Origin: Mesostigma viride
Lineage: Eukaryota; Streptophyta; Mesostigmatophyceae; Mesostigmatales; Mesostigmataceae
Reading direction: 5' to 3'
Length of the DNA: 64,000 nt
Assembly (NCBI GenBank): GCA_009746045.1
Contig: RPFO01000535.1
Coordinates: 7,501 to 71,500 of the forward strand
Part shown: in pieces, positions 38,166 to 49,802 of the stretch
Layout of the letters: each line of letters begins with the position of its first letter
Numbering within the stretch: the first letter of the stretch is position 1
The notes under the pieces: model-generated
Seen by the model: the letters and a program-made list of their open reading frames with translations, nothing else
What the model was told of the DNA's origin: nothing
The model's database searches: none
Position numbers and translations under genes: made by a program

Positions 38166-40103
38166 ACACCGCGCACGCAAGGGGCAACTGCACACACATG
38201 TACATACACCGCGCAACCACGGGGCGGCTGCACACACACGTACATACACCGCGCACGCAAGGGGCAACTGCACACACATGTACACACACCGCGCACGCTT
38301 GGGGCGGCTGCACACACACGTACCTACACCGCGCACGCAAGGGGCGGCTGCACACACACGTACATACACCGCGCACGCAAGGGGCAACTGCACACACATG
38401 TACATACACCGCGCAACCACGGGGCGGCTGCACACACACGTACACACACCGCGCACGCAAGGGGCAGCTGCACACACACGTACATACACCATGCACGCAA
38501 GGGGCTGCACACACACTTACACACACCTTGCACGCAAGGGCCGGCATGCACACACACTGGCATACACCGCGCACGCAAGGGGCGGCTGCACACACGTACA
38601 TACACCGCGCACGCAAGGGGCGAGTGCACACACACGTACACACACCGCGCACGCAATTAAGGGACGGCTGCACACACACGTACATACACCGCGCACGCAA
38701 GGGGCAACGGCACTCACATGTACATACACCATGCACGCAAGGGGCGGCTGCACACACACGTACACACACCATGCACGCAAGGAGCGACTTCACGCACAGG
38801 TACACACACCATGCACGCAAGGTTCGGCTGCACACACATGTACATCCACCGCGCACGCAAGGGGCGGCTGCACACACATGTACATACACCATGCACGCAA
38901 GGGGCGGCTGCACACACCTGTACATCCACCGCGCACGCAAGGGGCGAGTGCACACACACGTACACACACCGCGCACGCAAGGGGCGGCTGCACACACATG
39001 TACACACACCATGCACGCAAGGGCCGGCATGCACACACAGTATACACACACCGCGCACGCAAGGGGCGGCTGCACACACACGTACATACACTGCGCACGC
39101 AAGGGGCTGCTGCACACACACTTACACTCACCATGCACGCAAGGGGCGGCTGCACACACACGTACATACACCGCGCACGCAAGGGACGGCTGCACACACA
39201 CGTACATACACCGCGCACGCAAGGGGCAACTGCCCGCACATGTACATCCACCGCGCACGCAATTAAGGGACGGCTGCACACACACGTACATACACCGCGC
39301 ACGCAAGGGGCAACGGCACTCACATGTACATACACCATGCACGCAAGGGGCGGCTGCACACACACGTACATACACCGCGCACGCAAGGGGCTGCTGCACA
39401 CACACTTACACACACAATGCACGCAATTAGGGGCGACGGCACTCACATGTACATACTCTTGGGCGGCTGCACTCACATGTACATACACCGCGCATGCAAG
39501 GGGCAACTGCACACACACGTACACACACCATGCACGCAAGGGCCGGCATGCACACACACGTACATACACTGCGCACGCAAGGGGCAACTGCACACACACG
39601 TACACACACCATGCAGGAAAGGGACGGCTGCACTCACATGTACACACACCATGCACGCAAGGGCCGGCTGCACACACACGTACATACACCATGCACGCAA
39701 GGGGCTGCACACACACTTACACACCACCTTGCACGCAAGGGCCGGCATGCACACACACTGGCATACACCGCGCACGCAAGGGGCGGCTGCACACACGTAC
39801 ATACACCGCGCACGCAAGGGGCGAGTGCACACACACGTACACACACCGCGCACGCAATTAAGGGACGGCTGCACACACACGTACATACACCGCGCACGCA
39901 AGGGGCAACGGCACTCACATGTACATCCACCATGCACGCAAGGGGCGGCTGCACACACACGTACACACACCATGCACGCAAGGACAAGGATTCACACACA
40001 TGTACACACACAAAGCACGCAAGGGGCTGCTGCACACACACGTACATACACCGCGCACGCAAGGGGCGGCTGCACTCACATGTACACACACCACGCACGC
40101 AAG
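38166..40103. repeat. 40-bp satellite array, third part
   Basis: About 48 units. Several units repeat combinations also found at 32640-33180, such as CGCACGCAATTAAGGGACGG and CTTGCACGCAAGGGCCGGC, so this is a diverged duplicate. It ends in the target duplication GCAAG (40099-40103). Confidence 0.95.
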
Positions 40104-40481
40104 AGTTAGTCTAAGTCTCCCGCCTGTAGCCTAAGTGGACACGTGCCAGCACCGCCGGCGCCCAATTGGGTACTGGGACGGTGCTGGACTAGAGTAGTCG
40201 TGGCATGGACACGTGGCTGTACTCAGTATGTGATGAGCCGGTACCTCAGTACCGGGACTGTAGTTGTCATGTTAGGACTGACTAGATCAGGTTGTAACTG
40301 ATAGGTTAGTCCGTCCAGGATCAGTAAGTTAGTTTAACTTACGCAAAGTCTGGCCAGCCATCGTTGACGGCTGGCCAGCAGTATATGTGCCACATTATCC
40401 TAATGCCAAGGTGTCTCGTCGTTCACGCACACACACGCCATTTGGCAGTGCCCGAGCATTCCAGCTTTGTGTTGCATAACT
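40104..40481 (+). repeat. 5' LTR of element 2
   Basis: 378 bp. It contains two GGACACGTG words (about 40137 and 40207), a perfect hairpin at 40350-40378 (10-bp arms starting CTGGCCAGCC, 9-nt loop) and a second inverted repeat GGTAC-ctca-GTACC. Internal sequence starts TGCATTAAAAACTCC. Confidence 0.95.
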
Positions 40482-40589
40482 TGCATTAAAAACTCCAAAA
40501 ACATACACACAACAAGACGACGAGCGTTCGTCTTTCGCGAACAAAACAACCCATTCCATTTTTCGACCTCCAGTTTTTTTTGAAAAAAA

Positions 40590-43019
40590 ATGTCTAACCC
40601 CAACAGCAACAAGGGTAAGGCTCCAATGCGCCCTAGGAGCCGGTCGAGCTCCCGACGTCCTCATCGTCGGGGACGTCAGACTCGGAGCTTGCCGCCCAGG
40701 CAGAGATTGAGCGGGCGGCGAGGAGCTTTAACCAGTCCATGGAGGCTGATCCGACGACGTCGGACACGTCGTCGTCGGGACACTTGTCCGAGGGTTCGTA
40801 CAGCAGTGCGGTGCTGCGAGTTCCCCTGTATCCGCAGGGGAGGGGGTCCACGCCTGTGGTCAACAGGCCGAGGGGGCCTCCTTACGCCCCGACAGCTGCA
40901 GCGGCGGGGGTTGGACCGTCGGCACCTCCTGCAGAGGAGGAGTCCATGGAGCTGTATGGGCTCCAGCCTGGTTCCTCAGCCGAGGAGCAGGACGACGCAC
41001 GCTCGCGACAGGTGGCTGCGGATGAAGGCCTCGCTAGGGCGATGGCTGAGCGCGAGGAGCGGGAGCTTCGGCGCGCGGACACGCACGCACGTGCTCGCGC
41101 CCAGCAGAGGGCGGATGCTGAGAACGTGCGCCGGGCGTTGTTTCAGAGCAGTGAGCTGGCTTCTGGCGAGGAGCAGTTTGAGGTGATGCGTCGGGGGGAC
41201 CTTGCATGTTTTAAAAGTTTGCGTCGGTCTCGTGAGCCGAAGGTACACCTAGGTGTGCATCAGGAGTCGGAGTTCTCTTTGACAGGTCCGTCGGGGGCAT
41301 CTGCTGAGGACGAGATCCTCATGACCCCAGCCATGACGGCGCGGGAGCGTGAGGCGCAGAAGCGCATGGCGACGTTCATCGCCGACAAGCAGCGTCGGCA
41401 GGCGCGGAGGGCCGCGGCAGAGGCCAAGAAGGAGCGCGAGCATGCGGAGAGGGTGAGGCAAATCGCGCTGACGGAGCGCATCAAGCTCAAAATGTCGATC
41501 ACCCAGGTGCGCCGGGACCGGATGGTCCGCGAACTCAGGGTGTGGAAAAAGGCGCAGGCGATGAAGCTGCAGCATATGGCTGAGCTGGAGGCGCCTGGCA
41601 GGCCGGAGGCGCAGGAACGGTACAGACGCTCGCTGGCAAGGTGGGAAGCCAATGTGGGAAGGATGGAGCAGCGCATCCTGAAGCAGCGACGACGCATGCT
41701 CAAGCATGCACGTAAGTCAGCGGTGAGGGGACCGCTTGGTGAAGCGGTGAGAGTCGAGTTTGGCCTTGGGCCGGATGAGGATGTTTCTGCAAGCCAAATG
41801 TTTTATTATTTGTCGCAGCCTAAGAAGACCATCACCAACCGTGATGGCACTGCCGCACGCACGCGTGTTTACAGGCAGCCTGGTGAAGCCGGACCGTCTA
41901 ACCTGTCCAACAGGGAGGACCTCATTGATCAGCTTCAGCTGGCGCAAGCCATGCTGGAAGCAGATACCCCGCTGTCTCCAGGCGAGCAGGCGACGTTGGC
42001 CGACACGGTGGCCAGGCTAGTGGCATCGCTGAAGCCGGCCAAGCGAAGGGCGCAGGCAGAGGCATGCGCACCCCAGCCAAAGCGGAGGAGGGACGAGGGG
42101 GCGGATGACGGGGAGAGGGGGGAAACCAGGGCGGGGGTGGACATGGCACCCAGGAGTCTGCACCAACACGGCACGCGGGCGGGGAGCGGCAGCAGCAGCA
42201 GCAACAGCAACAGCAGCAGCAGCAGCCACCAACTGCAGGAACGACAACAACCTCCAACATGGCCTTGCTAGGCCCAGGTTTGATCCAAAAAAGAAAGAGG
42301 ACAAGCTAGTGTTTCCGGGTTTGCCAGAGGGCCACACCCAGGACGAAGCTAGGGAGTGGTTGTTTAAGTTGTCACATGCATATGCTAGCGACAATGTCCG
42401 TGATTGGTTTGCCTCTCTACGTGCGTCCACACCCATCCATCAATCTGCCAAGCCTATCCAGCAGTTGGTACAATTGTACCAAAAGCGTGCCAGCAGCGGG
42501 GTAGACGTGGCAGAAAATGTGTTGTGGGCGCAGTTCATGGTTGATCTTAGGGCACTTGTTACCACGGGGGAGCACTTAGAAGTGCTTAAGGGCTTCCAGT
42601 GGATAGAGGCCTATAAGGTCAATAAGCGTGACTATGTGAGTGACAACAAAAAATATGTCATGTACATAGAGGGAGATGAGGAGCTGAAGAAGCTCAATGC
42701 CAAGTACCTAGTACACCTATGGCTACAAAAGGCAGAACTGGACCCCACCACCCTGTCAGTAATCCTGGCAGGTCTAAAGGATAAGTGGGAGGACTTTAGG
42801 AAGGCAATGGCCTATGTGCAGCAATGCCTAGAGCCGTTTGCTGCTGCAGCCAAGGAGGGAAAGGTGAAGCAGGTAAAGGGGGAGGAAGCCTCAGGTACGG
42901 GGCTCTCCAAGAAGCAGATGCAGTCGCTGGTAGCCCAGGTAAAGGCGGTAATGGGGGGGATAAAAACAAAAACAACAAAAGTGGGGGAGGTGGAAACAAG
43001 GGGGGGGAAAGAACAATAA
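40590..43019 (+). CDS. gag: Gag region of element 2, frame-disrupted
   Basis: The ATG at 40590 (MSNPNSNKG) opens a frame that needs one change near 40632 to join the 40739-42271 frame. That frame is Ser/Ala rich, then a long Arg/Glu-rich coiled-coil-like helix (about 41300-41710). A second change falls in the CAG/CAA repeat (42187-42235). It leads into the 42105-43019 frame with RFDPKKKEDKLVFPGLPEGH and a helical capsid-like domain. The frame ends at TAA just after an eight-G run (42999-43006), where another change is needed to enter the Asn-rich linker and zinc knuckle of pol. The gag/pol order matches element 1. Confidence 0.75.
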
Positions 43020-43092
43020 CAATAAAAACAGAAAACAAAGTGGGGGAGCTAGCAAGCCAGGGGGTGCTAAGCCAGCAGGGGGGGACAAGAGG

Positions 43093-46000
43093 TTGCCTCA
43101 TGACCCCACCAAGCATTGCACTAGGTGCCTTTGTAAGGGGCACCTAAAAGATGACTGCTGGAAAGGCAAACCCGACTATGGTTCTGACGTTGATGTTTGT
43201 CCTGGATGCTGGAAAACACGTCACCCCATTGCAGCAGGAGCGCGCTGCACGGCACCCAGGCACAACAAGACCACGCCAGGGCGCTACAACCGCGCGGGGG
43301 CGGCAGACCAGGGCGACACCTGTAAGCTACCCTCACCATTTTTCACAAATGGTTTCCTGTTACCTTCTGTCTGCCAAGTGTTGCCTGAGTGTGATGATGT
43401 GGATTGGGAAGTGGCATATGACATGACACTGTCACACATGATGCGTGACCCCACCATAGCTTCCCTTAGTGCAGCAGCAGAAAAGGTAATCACGTATGGT
43501 GCTCTAGCAGAGCAACTGCACAAGGTTATGGGCCATGAGGCTGTGGCTGAAAGGCTAGCCAATAAAATACAAGGCCATGATCTGGAACAGATGTGCAGGC
43601 ACGTACGTAAGCACTGTGAGCAATGTCAGCTATATGCTCCTAAGCCCAGAAAATGGCATGTGGCCACACCACCACTGGCTAGAGGCAAACTGGTTGGGGA
43701 TGTTATACACGTGGTGAAGGACACGGTATACTACCTAGTCATAAAGGATGCCTGGTCAAGGTTTGTGGTAGTGGAGCCCCTGCCTGGGATGGATAAAGAG
43801 CAGCTGCACAGAGCTTTACAGATAGCCTTGGCACGTTTTCACCCCATTGAAAAAGTAATGCTGGATCAGCAGTTTCTCTGCATCCAGGACAGGAATGACC
43901 TGCCCAAGATAGAAGTGTCTGGGGCTCAAGATCATGAACGTCAGGGGTTGGTAGAACGTACCATGAGAGCCATCAGGGATGTGATAAGAAAAATGCCATC
44001 CAGGTTGGCTGACTCTGGTAGCTATGCTGACAGGGCATCTTGGGCAGCAGGGGTGACTACCCAGCTAAACGCCAAACCAATAATGTCCTCACCTTTTGGG
44101 GAAATCACCCCAACTGGCCTTCAGTCAGGCAGCTATGCTTCAGAGGTACACACTCACTACAACACACAAAGGCAGCACTTAGCCAAGTTGCTGGCAAAGA
44201 AAGACAAAAACAATGCCAGGCCTGTGTTTGAAGTGGGGGACCATGTGTTATTTTTCAGAGAGGGTGACAGAGGAAGAGCACACTCTGCCAGATGGCACGG
44301 TCCAGCTGTAGTCACCAAAATTCATGAAGAAGGGACTGCAGTCACTATACAACATGACAGAGAGCGTGTGGTCAGCAAGCATAGACTCAAGCTTTATTAC
44401 CCACCACTGGCAGACGTGTCAGGGGTAGAATTCTTGGACATGGATTCAGAGCAGGAGTCTGGTGGATTGATCTCACCCAATGAATTGGCTAAGGACGTCA
44501 TTGATGCAAGCACTAGCACCACAGTAGAAGCTCCTGTGTTCCTCAGTAGTGCAGCCCCACTACAACCCAATAGTCCACCTGGGCAGGAGGACGGTGCACA
44601 GGGTGAGCAGCAGGTAGCACCTCCCTCACACCTGGAGGAGTCACAAAACAGAGCAGATCCTGTCGTTCCCAGGAAGTCATTTGCTGAGATTCTTAAGGCC
44701 TTGCACAAGGCACACAACACTAAAGCAGTTGTGGCAACAGGTACAGCACAGGTCAATGCTGTAGGGGATGCAGGTCAAGATCCTAGTATTTTGGCTGTAG
44801 ACACCCAAGCACAGGTGAGTATCATCAGTGCAGAAGCTGTATCTGGTCTGAAAATGAAGGCCTCACCATGGGCTAGAGTGTCAGATTTTTCAGGCAAAAC
44901 CAAAATGCAGGTCAAAGGTCAGGTGAGCATTCAAATCTTGGGTATGCCCACTCCATTTCAGGTGGTTGAGGGCTACTCAGGGAATGCCCTGTTAGGGGAA
45001 CCTTTTGTATCTTACCCTGGTGTTGTCATCTCAGCTGGGAGGTTGAGTGTGGCAGGGGTAGGACAGGTGCCTCTAGATCATTTTAAAATCCCTTTGAGCC
45101 AGATTAGCACTGGGTTGGATGCTGCCATCAATGCAGTTAAGCCCAAGTACCTCCCAGGTCAGGAACCGTGTGTGGAGGACCTCATACACTCTCAAAAGCT
45201 ACACCCTTCAGCGTTTGGGCTTGGTAGATGGGATGTTGCATCCATGTCTCCCCTGTCCTATGATGATATTGTACGGGACTGCCAGACGCAGATTGGGTTT
45301 CTTAAGTGGCTTGAGGCTTTTACCAAAGCCAGGGAGGAGTGGGTTGTTCCAGATGCACGTAGTCCCACACACACACCACCTGTGACTCCTCTTGATGCTA
45401 TGCCAGCTGGGGCCAAGAAGCTAAGGTTAAAGTTTGTGTGCAAGCATAAACCTCAGGCTGATGGGGGACCACCCATTTTCCATGCTAGGCCATGTGTTAC
45501 TGAGTTCAGGGGCTCTACAGAGCTGACAGAGGCTGAGCTTTATACTCCTGGTATTCAGCAAACGTCTCTCAAGGTGTTGCTTTCCTTGTTTTTGCATCAG
45601 CTTAATACAGGGAAGGATTATGTGTGTAAAGCCACAGATATCAAAAGAGCCTTTCTAAAGGGGGACCCTGCCATAGCACAGCAGGTCTGGAGAGGTCAGG
45701 TATACGTGGTGAATACTCCTAAGGTGTGGCACAGGGATATTGTTCAACCCTTGTTGAGGCCAAACCTGGGGGTTGAAGGGTTGCAGTCAGCTCCAAAAAT
45801 TTTTAGGCTGTCTGCACAGGAGGTATTCATGAAGCTAGGGGCCACCTATGATGACATTGACCCTTGCCTGTTTGTCATCCCACACCCTGATGGAATGATG
45901 ATGTTTGTCTGGCATGGGGATGATCAGTTAATCTCAGGTCCTAGAGCTGCAGTGGATGCTTTCATAGCTCAGGTGTCTGCCAGTTTTGAGATTGGCAAGC

Positions 46001-46827
46001 AGCTAGAGCTGGGCAAGGAGCCAGTCAAGTTCTGTGGCATGATGCTTGAGTTGCTGCAGCAGCAGGGCAGCTGGGTTTGTTCCATGCAGGCCTCTGCTGA
46101 ATACATTAAGTCTTGTCTGGATGTCCTGCCTGTTCACATCACCCCTGACATGTGCCCTACCATTAGAGGCAAGCTTGGTTGGCTATGTGCTACATGTGCA
46201 CCCCACCTGGCTTTTGTGAGCAGGGTAGATGATGAGGTACTACAGGAGGTAGGAGCACGGGCAATCAAGCAGTTGTTGCATGATGGTCCACCTTTGATGC
46301 TTCACTCACTGGACCTGTTTACTCCCATTCACATCACGTGCATGATGGATAGTTCAATGGAGTCCAGGGTAGTTACCAAGGTTCAAGCCAGAGAGGCTGG
46401 ATTGTTTTTCCTGCATAACCAAGGTGGGAAGAAGTCACTAGTCTCCTGGTTCAGTAGATTGCACAAGAGGAAAGCTGTGAGTAGCAATGTAGCTGAATGC
46501 AGGGCTGTGGTATCTTCTGTCTTGCATGCAAGGTATCTCAATCACTTGCTGGTCTGGCTTCAACACCAGGCTGGTAGCTCTGCAGGAGTGAAAGCACATT
46601 TGCTGACTGACTCTCAATCTATCATCTCTTTCCTTGCCAATCCTTTGGCTGTACACTCGGACCTGGATTGGATTGTGCTAAAACAGGAATGCAAGTACCT
46701 GGAGTCTAAAGCCCACGTCAGGGACAAAGACAATGCTGCAGATGCACTGACCAAGGTGCCACAAGCAGCAGGACCACAATACCAGGTCTTGTATGGGTTG
46801 ATGAACCCTGGTTACAGTCTGAAGTGA
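43093..46827 (+). CDS. pol: Pol of element 2: zinc knuckle, integrase, protease, RT, RNase H
   Basis: An intact frame of 1244 codons. A CCHC knuckle (C-TR-C-LCKG-H-LKDD-C) is at residues 9-22. Integrase: H-x4-H near 143, HCEQCQ, D at GDVIHV (about 202), D at MLDQQF (about 257), E at GLVERTMR (about 287). An integrase C-part with VGDHVLFF and RWHGPAVV follows. The retropepsin-like domain has VDTQAQVSIIS (about 569) and ALLGEPF. RT has DIKRAFLKGD (about 848) and FVWHGDDQLISG (about 939). RNase H has MDSSMES, AECRAV, TDSQSI and DNAADALTK. The protease again follows the integrase and there is no second protease upstream. A long, Ser/Pro-rich spacer separates integrase and protease. Likely still capable of transposition. 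Confidence 0.94.
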   Translation: MPHDPTKHCTRCLCKGHLKDDCWKGKPDYGSDVDVCPGCWKTRHPIAAGARCTAPRHNKTTPGRYNRAGAADQGDTCKLPSPFFTNGFLLPSVCQVLPECDDVDWEVAYDMTLSHMMRDPTIASLSAAAEKVITYGALAEQLHKVMGHEAVAERLANKIQGHDLEQMCRHVRKHCEQCQLYAPKPRKWHVATPPLARGKLVGDVIHVVKDTVYYLVIKDAWSRFVVVEPLPGMDKEQLHRALQIALARFHPIEKVMLDQQFLCIQDRNDLPKIEVSGAQDHERQGLVERTMRAIRDVIRKMPSRLADSGSYADRASWAAGVTTQLNAKPIMSSPFGEITPTGLQSGSYASEVHTHYNTQRQHLAKLLAKKDKNNARPVFEVGDHVLFFREGDRGRAHSARWHGPAVVTKIHEEGTAVTIQHDRERVVSKHRLKLYYPPLADVSGVEFLDMDSEQESGGLISPNELAKDVIDASTSTTVEAPVFLSSAAPLQPNSPPGQEDGAQGEQQVAPPSHLEESQNRADPVVPRKSFAEILKALHKAHNTKAVVATGTAQVNAVGDAGQDPSILAVDTQAQVSIISAEAVSGLKMKASPWARVSDFSGKTKMQVKGQVSIQILGMPTPFQVVEGYSGNALLGEPFVSYPGVVISAGRLSVAGVGQVPLDHFKIPLSQISTGLDAAINAVKPKYLPGQEPCVEDLIHSQKLHPSAFGLGRWDVASMSPLSYDDIVRDCQTQIGFLKWLEAFTKAREEWVVPDARSPTHTPPVTPLDAMPAGAKKLRLKFVCKHKPQADGGPPIFHARPCVTEFRGSTELTEAELYTPGIQQTSLKVLLSLFLHQLNTGKDYVCKATDIKRAFLKGDPAIAQQVWRGQVYVVNTPKVWHRDIVQPLLRPNLGVEGLQSAPKIFRLSAQEVFMKLGATYDDIDPCLFVIPHPDGMMMFVWHGDDQLISGPRAAVDAFIAQVSASFEIGKQLELGKEPVKFCGMMLELLQQQGSWVCSMQASAEYIKSCLDVLPVHITPDMCPTIRGKLGWLCATCAPHLAFVSRVDDEVLQEVGARAIKQLLHDGPPLMLHSLDLFTPIHITCMMDSSMESRVVTKVQAREAGLFFLHNQGGKKSLVSWFSRLHKRKAVSSNVAECRAVVSSVLHARYLNHLLVWLQHQAGSSAGVKAHLLTDSQSIISFLANPLAVHSDLDWIVLKQECKYLESKAHVRDKDNAADALTKVPQAAGPQYQVLYGLMNPGYSLK

Positions 46828-47210
46828 CTGGCACATTGTACATGTTAGCCCATGACCCCCTGCCTAATACTGCAGCTGAAAGGCTGCAGTGGCAGCTGGG
46901 TAGTTTTCTGACAGTGAGAAGCACTGGTCTAGAAAGTTGGGACATGATGAATGTGTTATTTATTGAATAAAATTTTGTGAGACACTTGTTTGGATGACCA
47001 TGACATGCTGGGGCCTGGAGCACCCATCTCACTCAGTTAAGAAACCATGCTTGAGACATGGGGCCTTTTTAATGCATCTCTTGTACATGTGTGAGGTGAC
47101 CTTTGGGTCCTAGTAGGTTATCTGACAGTTTTTTAAGGCATTGGGAATGGCTGCGTCCATTTGATGGCTATGTGTGTTTCTGTTGAAACCCAAAGAAAAC
47201 TTAAAGTGGG
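46828..47210 (+). other. 3' untranslated region and polypurine tract of element 2
   Basis: Non-coding, ends AAAGAAAACTTAAAGTGGG directly before the 3' LTR. That purine-rich end is the probable plus-strand primer. GAATAAAATTTTG near 46964 could be a poly(A) signal. Confidence 0.65.
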
Positions 47211-47588
47211 AGTTAGTCTAAGTCTCCCGCCTGTAGCCTAAGTGGACACGTGCCAGCACCGCCGGCGCCCAATTGGGTACTGGGACGGTGCTGGACTAGA
47301 GTAGTCGTGGCATGGACACGTGGCTGTACTCAGTATGTGATGAGCCGGTACCTCAGTACCGGGACTGTAGTTGTCATGTTAGGACTGACTAGATCAGGTT
47401 GTAACTGATAGGTTAGTCCGTCCAGGATCAGTAAGTTAGTTTAACTTACGCAAAGTCTGGCCAGCCATCGTTGACGGCTGGCCAGCAGTATATGTGCCAC
47501 ATTATCCTAATGCCAAGGTGTCTCGTCGTTCACGCACACACACGCCATTTGGCAGTGCCCGAGCATTCCAGCTTTGTGTTGCATAACT
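47211..47588 (+). repeat. 3' LTR of element 2
   Basis: 378 bp, identical by eye to 40104-40481, and followed by the target duplication GCAAG. Confidence 0.96.
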
Positions 47589-47593
47589 GCAAG

Positions 47594-49438
47594 GGGCGGC
47601 TGCACACACACGTACATACACTGCGCACGCACGGGGCGACTGCACACACATGTACATAAACCATGCACGCAAGGGGCGGCTGCACACACATGTACATACA
47701 CCGCGCACGCAAGGGGCGAGTGCAAACACATGTACATACACCGCGCACGCAAGGACAAGGATGCACACACATGTACATACACCGCGCACGCAAGGGGCGG
47801 CTGCACACACACGTACATACACCGCGCACGCAAGGGGCGAGTGCGCACACACGTACATACACCGCGCACGCAAGGGGCGGCTGCACACACACGTACATAC
47901 ACCGCGCACGCACGGGGCCAGTGCAAGCACATGTACATACACCATGCACGCAAGGGGCGGCTGCACACACATGTACATACACCGCGCACGCAAGGGGCGA
48001 GTGCAAACACATGTACATACACCGCGCACGCAAGGGGCAACTGCCCGCACATGTACATCCACCGCACACGCAAGGGGCGGCTGCACACACATGTACATAC
48101 ACCGCGCACGCAAGGGGCGGCTGCACACACACGTACATACACCGCGCACGCAAGGGGCGAGTGCGCACACACGTACATACACCGCGCACGCAAGGGGGGC
48201 TGCACACACACGTACATACACCGCGCACGCAAGGGGCCAGTGCAAGCACATGTACATACACCATGCACGCAAGGGCCGGCATGCACAGAAACGTACATAC
48301 ACCGCGCACGCAAGGGGCTGCTGCACACACACGTACACACACCATGCACGCACGGGGCGGCTGCACACACACGTACATCCACTGCGCACGCACGGGGCCG
48401 GCGACTGCACACACATGTACATAAACCATGCACGCAAGGGGCGGCTGCACACACATGTACATCCACCGCGCACGCAAGGGGCGAGTGCAAACACATGTAC
48501 ATACACCGCGCACGCAAGGACAAGGATGCACACACATGTACATACACCGCGCACGCAAGGGGCGGCTGCACACGCACGTACATACACCGCGCACGCAAGG
48601 GGCGGCTGCACACACACGTACATACACCGCGCACGCACGGGGCCAGTGCAAGCACATGTACATACACCATGCACGCAAGGGGCGGCTGCACACACATGTA
48701 CATACACCGCGCACGCAAGGGGCGAGTGCAAACACATGTACATACACCGCGCACGCAAGGGGCAACTGCCCGCACATGTACATCCACCGCGCACGCAAGG
48801 GGCGGCTGCACACACATGTACACACACCATGCACGCAAGGACAAGGATGCACACACATGTACACACACCATGCACGCAAGGGGCGGCTGCACACACACGT
48901 ACACACACCGCGCACGCAAGGGGCGAGTGCAAACACATGTACATACACCATGCACGCAAGGACAAGGATGCACACACATGTACACACACCATGCACGCAA
49001 GGGGCGGCTGCACACACACGTACATACACAATGCACGGTTGGGGCGACGGCACTCACATGTACATACACCATGCACGCAAGGACAAGGATGCACACACAT
49101 GTACATACACCGCGCACGCAAGGGGCGGCTGCACACACACGTACATACACCGCGCACGCAAGGGGCGAGTGCGCACACACGTACATCCACCGCGCACGCA
49201 AGGGGCGGCTGCACACACACGTACATACACCGCGCACGCAATGGGCGAGTGCAAACACATGTACATACACCGCGCACGCAAGGGGCGGCTGCACACACAC
49301 GTACACACACCATGCACGCAAGGGCCGGCATGCACACACACGTACATACACCGCGCACGCAAGGGGCGGCTGCACAGAAACGTACACACACCGCGCACGC
49401 AAGGGCCGGCTGCACACACATGTACATACACCTTGCAC
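47594..49438. repeat. 40-bp satellite array, right end
   Basis: About 46 units in phase with 38166-40103 once element 2 is removed. The variants GCACGGGGCCAGTGCAAGC and AAGGACAAGGATGC are enriched here. The array decays into CA repeats after 49438. Confidence 0.95.
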
Positions 49439-49440
49439 GT

Positions 49441-49604
49441 ACAACACACAACACACACACACAACAAAAAATTATATACACACACACACGCACACGCACA
49501 CGCACACGCACACGCACACGCACACGCACACGCACACGCACACGCACAACACACACAACACACACAACACACACACGCACACGTGAACAACACACACACA
49601 CAAC
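49441..49604. repeat. CA and CACACG microsatellite
   Basis: ACAACACACA-type repeats are followed by about eight CACACG/CGCACA hexamer units (49492-49546) and more CA repeats. This is almost pure alternating purine-pyrimidine sequence. Confidence 0.95.
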
Positions 49605-49712
49605 AATTATAATATTAGTGTAGTATATCAAACAAAATAGTAATAAAGTATTTGCAAGCGTACTTCGTGTGAATTATGTGTAGACGAGAATAGAAGCTAA
49701 ACAAAACTCTAA

Positions 49713-49781
49713 TGGAGAAAGAGGGATTCGAACCCTTGGGAAAGTTACCCCATACATAGCATTCCACTCGGACATTTCTCC
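49713..49781 (-). pseudogene. tRNA-Ser-like remnant, truncated
   Basis: On the minus strand a 7-bp acceptor stem pairs perfectly (GGAGAAA with TTTCTCC). It is followed by TG and a TCCGAGTGG start of a D arm. Near the 3' end is a T arm with GGGTTCGAATCCC. A GGGG..CCC stem could be a class II variable arm. The total is only 69 nt. A full D arm and anticodon arm do not both fit, so a deletion is likely. The acceptor and D-arm start resemble organellar or nuclear serine tRNAs. The anticodon is not assignable. Confidence 0.45.
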
Positions 49782-49802
49782 GAAAAAAAGGTCACGTAAG
49801 CT

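Larger units (their letters stand above)
40104..47588 (+). mobile_element. LTR retrotransposon 2, copia-like, complete, inserted in the satellite
   Basis: A 7485-bp element on the plus strand with 378-bp LTRs (40104-40481 and 47211-47588). I found no difference between the LTRs by eye. The target duplication is GCAAG (40099-40103 and 47589-47593). The LTR starts AGTTAGTCTAAG and ends GTTGCATAACT. A purine-rich tract ending AAAGTGGG directly precedes the 3' LTR. It belongs to the same family level as element 1. Confidence 0.96.

Noticed and set aside
42187-42235. CAG/CAA triplet expansion as an independent microsatellite locus
   Set aside because: It lies inside the gag of element 2 at a linker position and fits a coding glutamine-rich or serine-rich tract.
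13381-49438. CRISPR-like regularly spaced repeats
   Set aside because: Repeats are directly contiguous with no unique spacers, no cas genes are present, and the context is eukaryotic.
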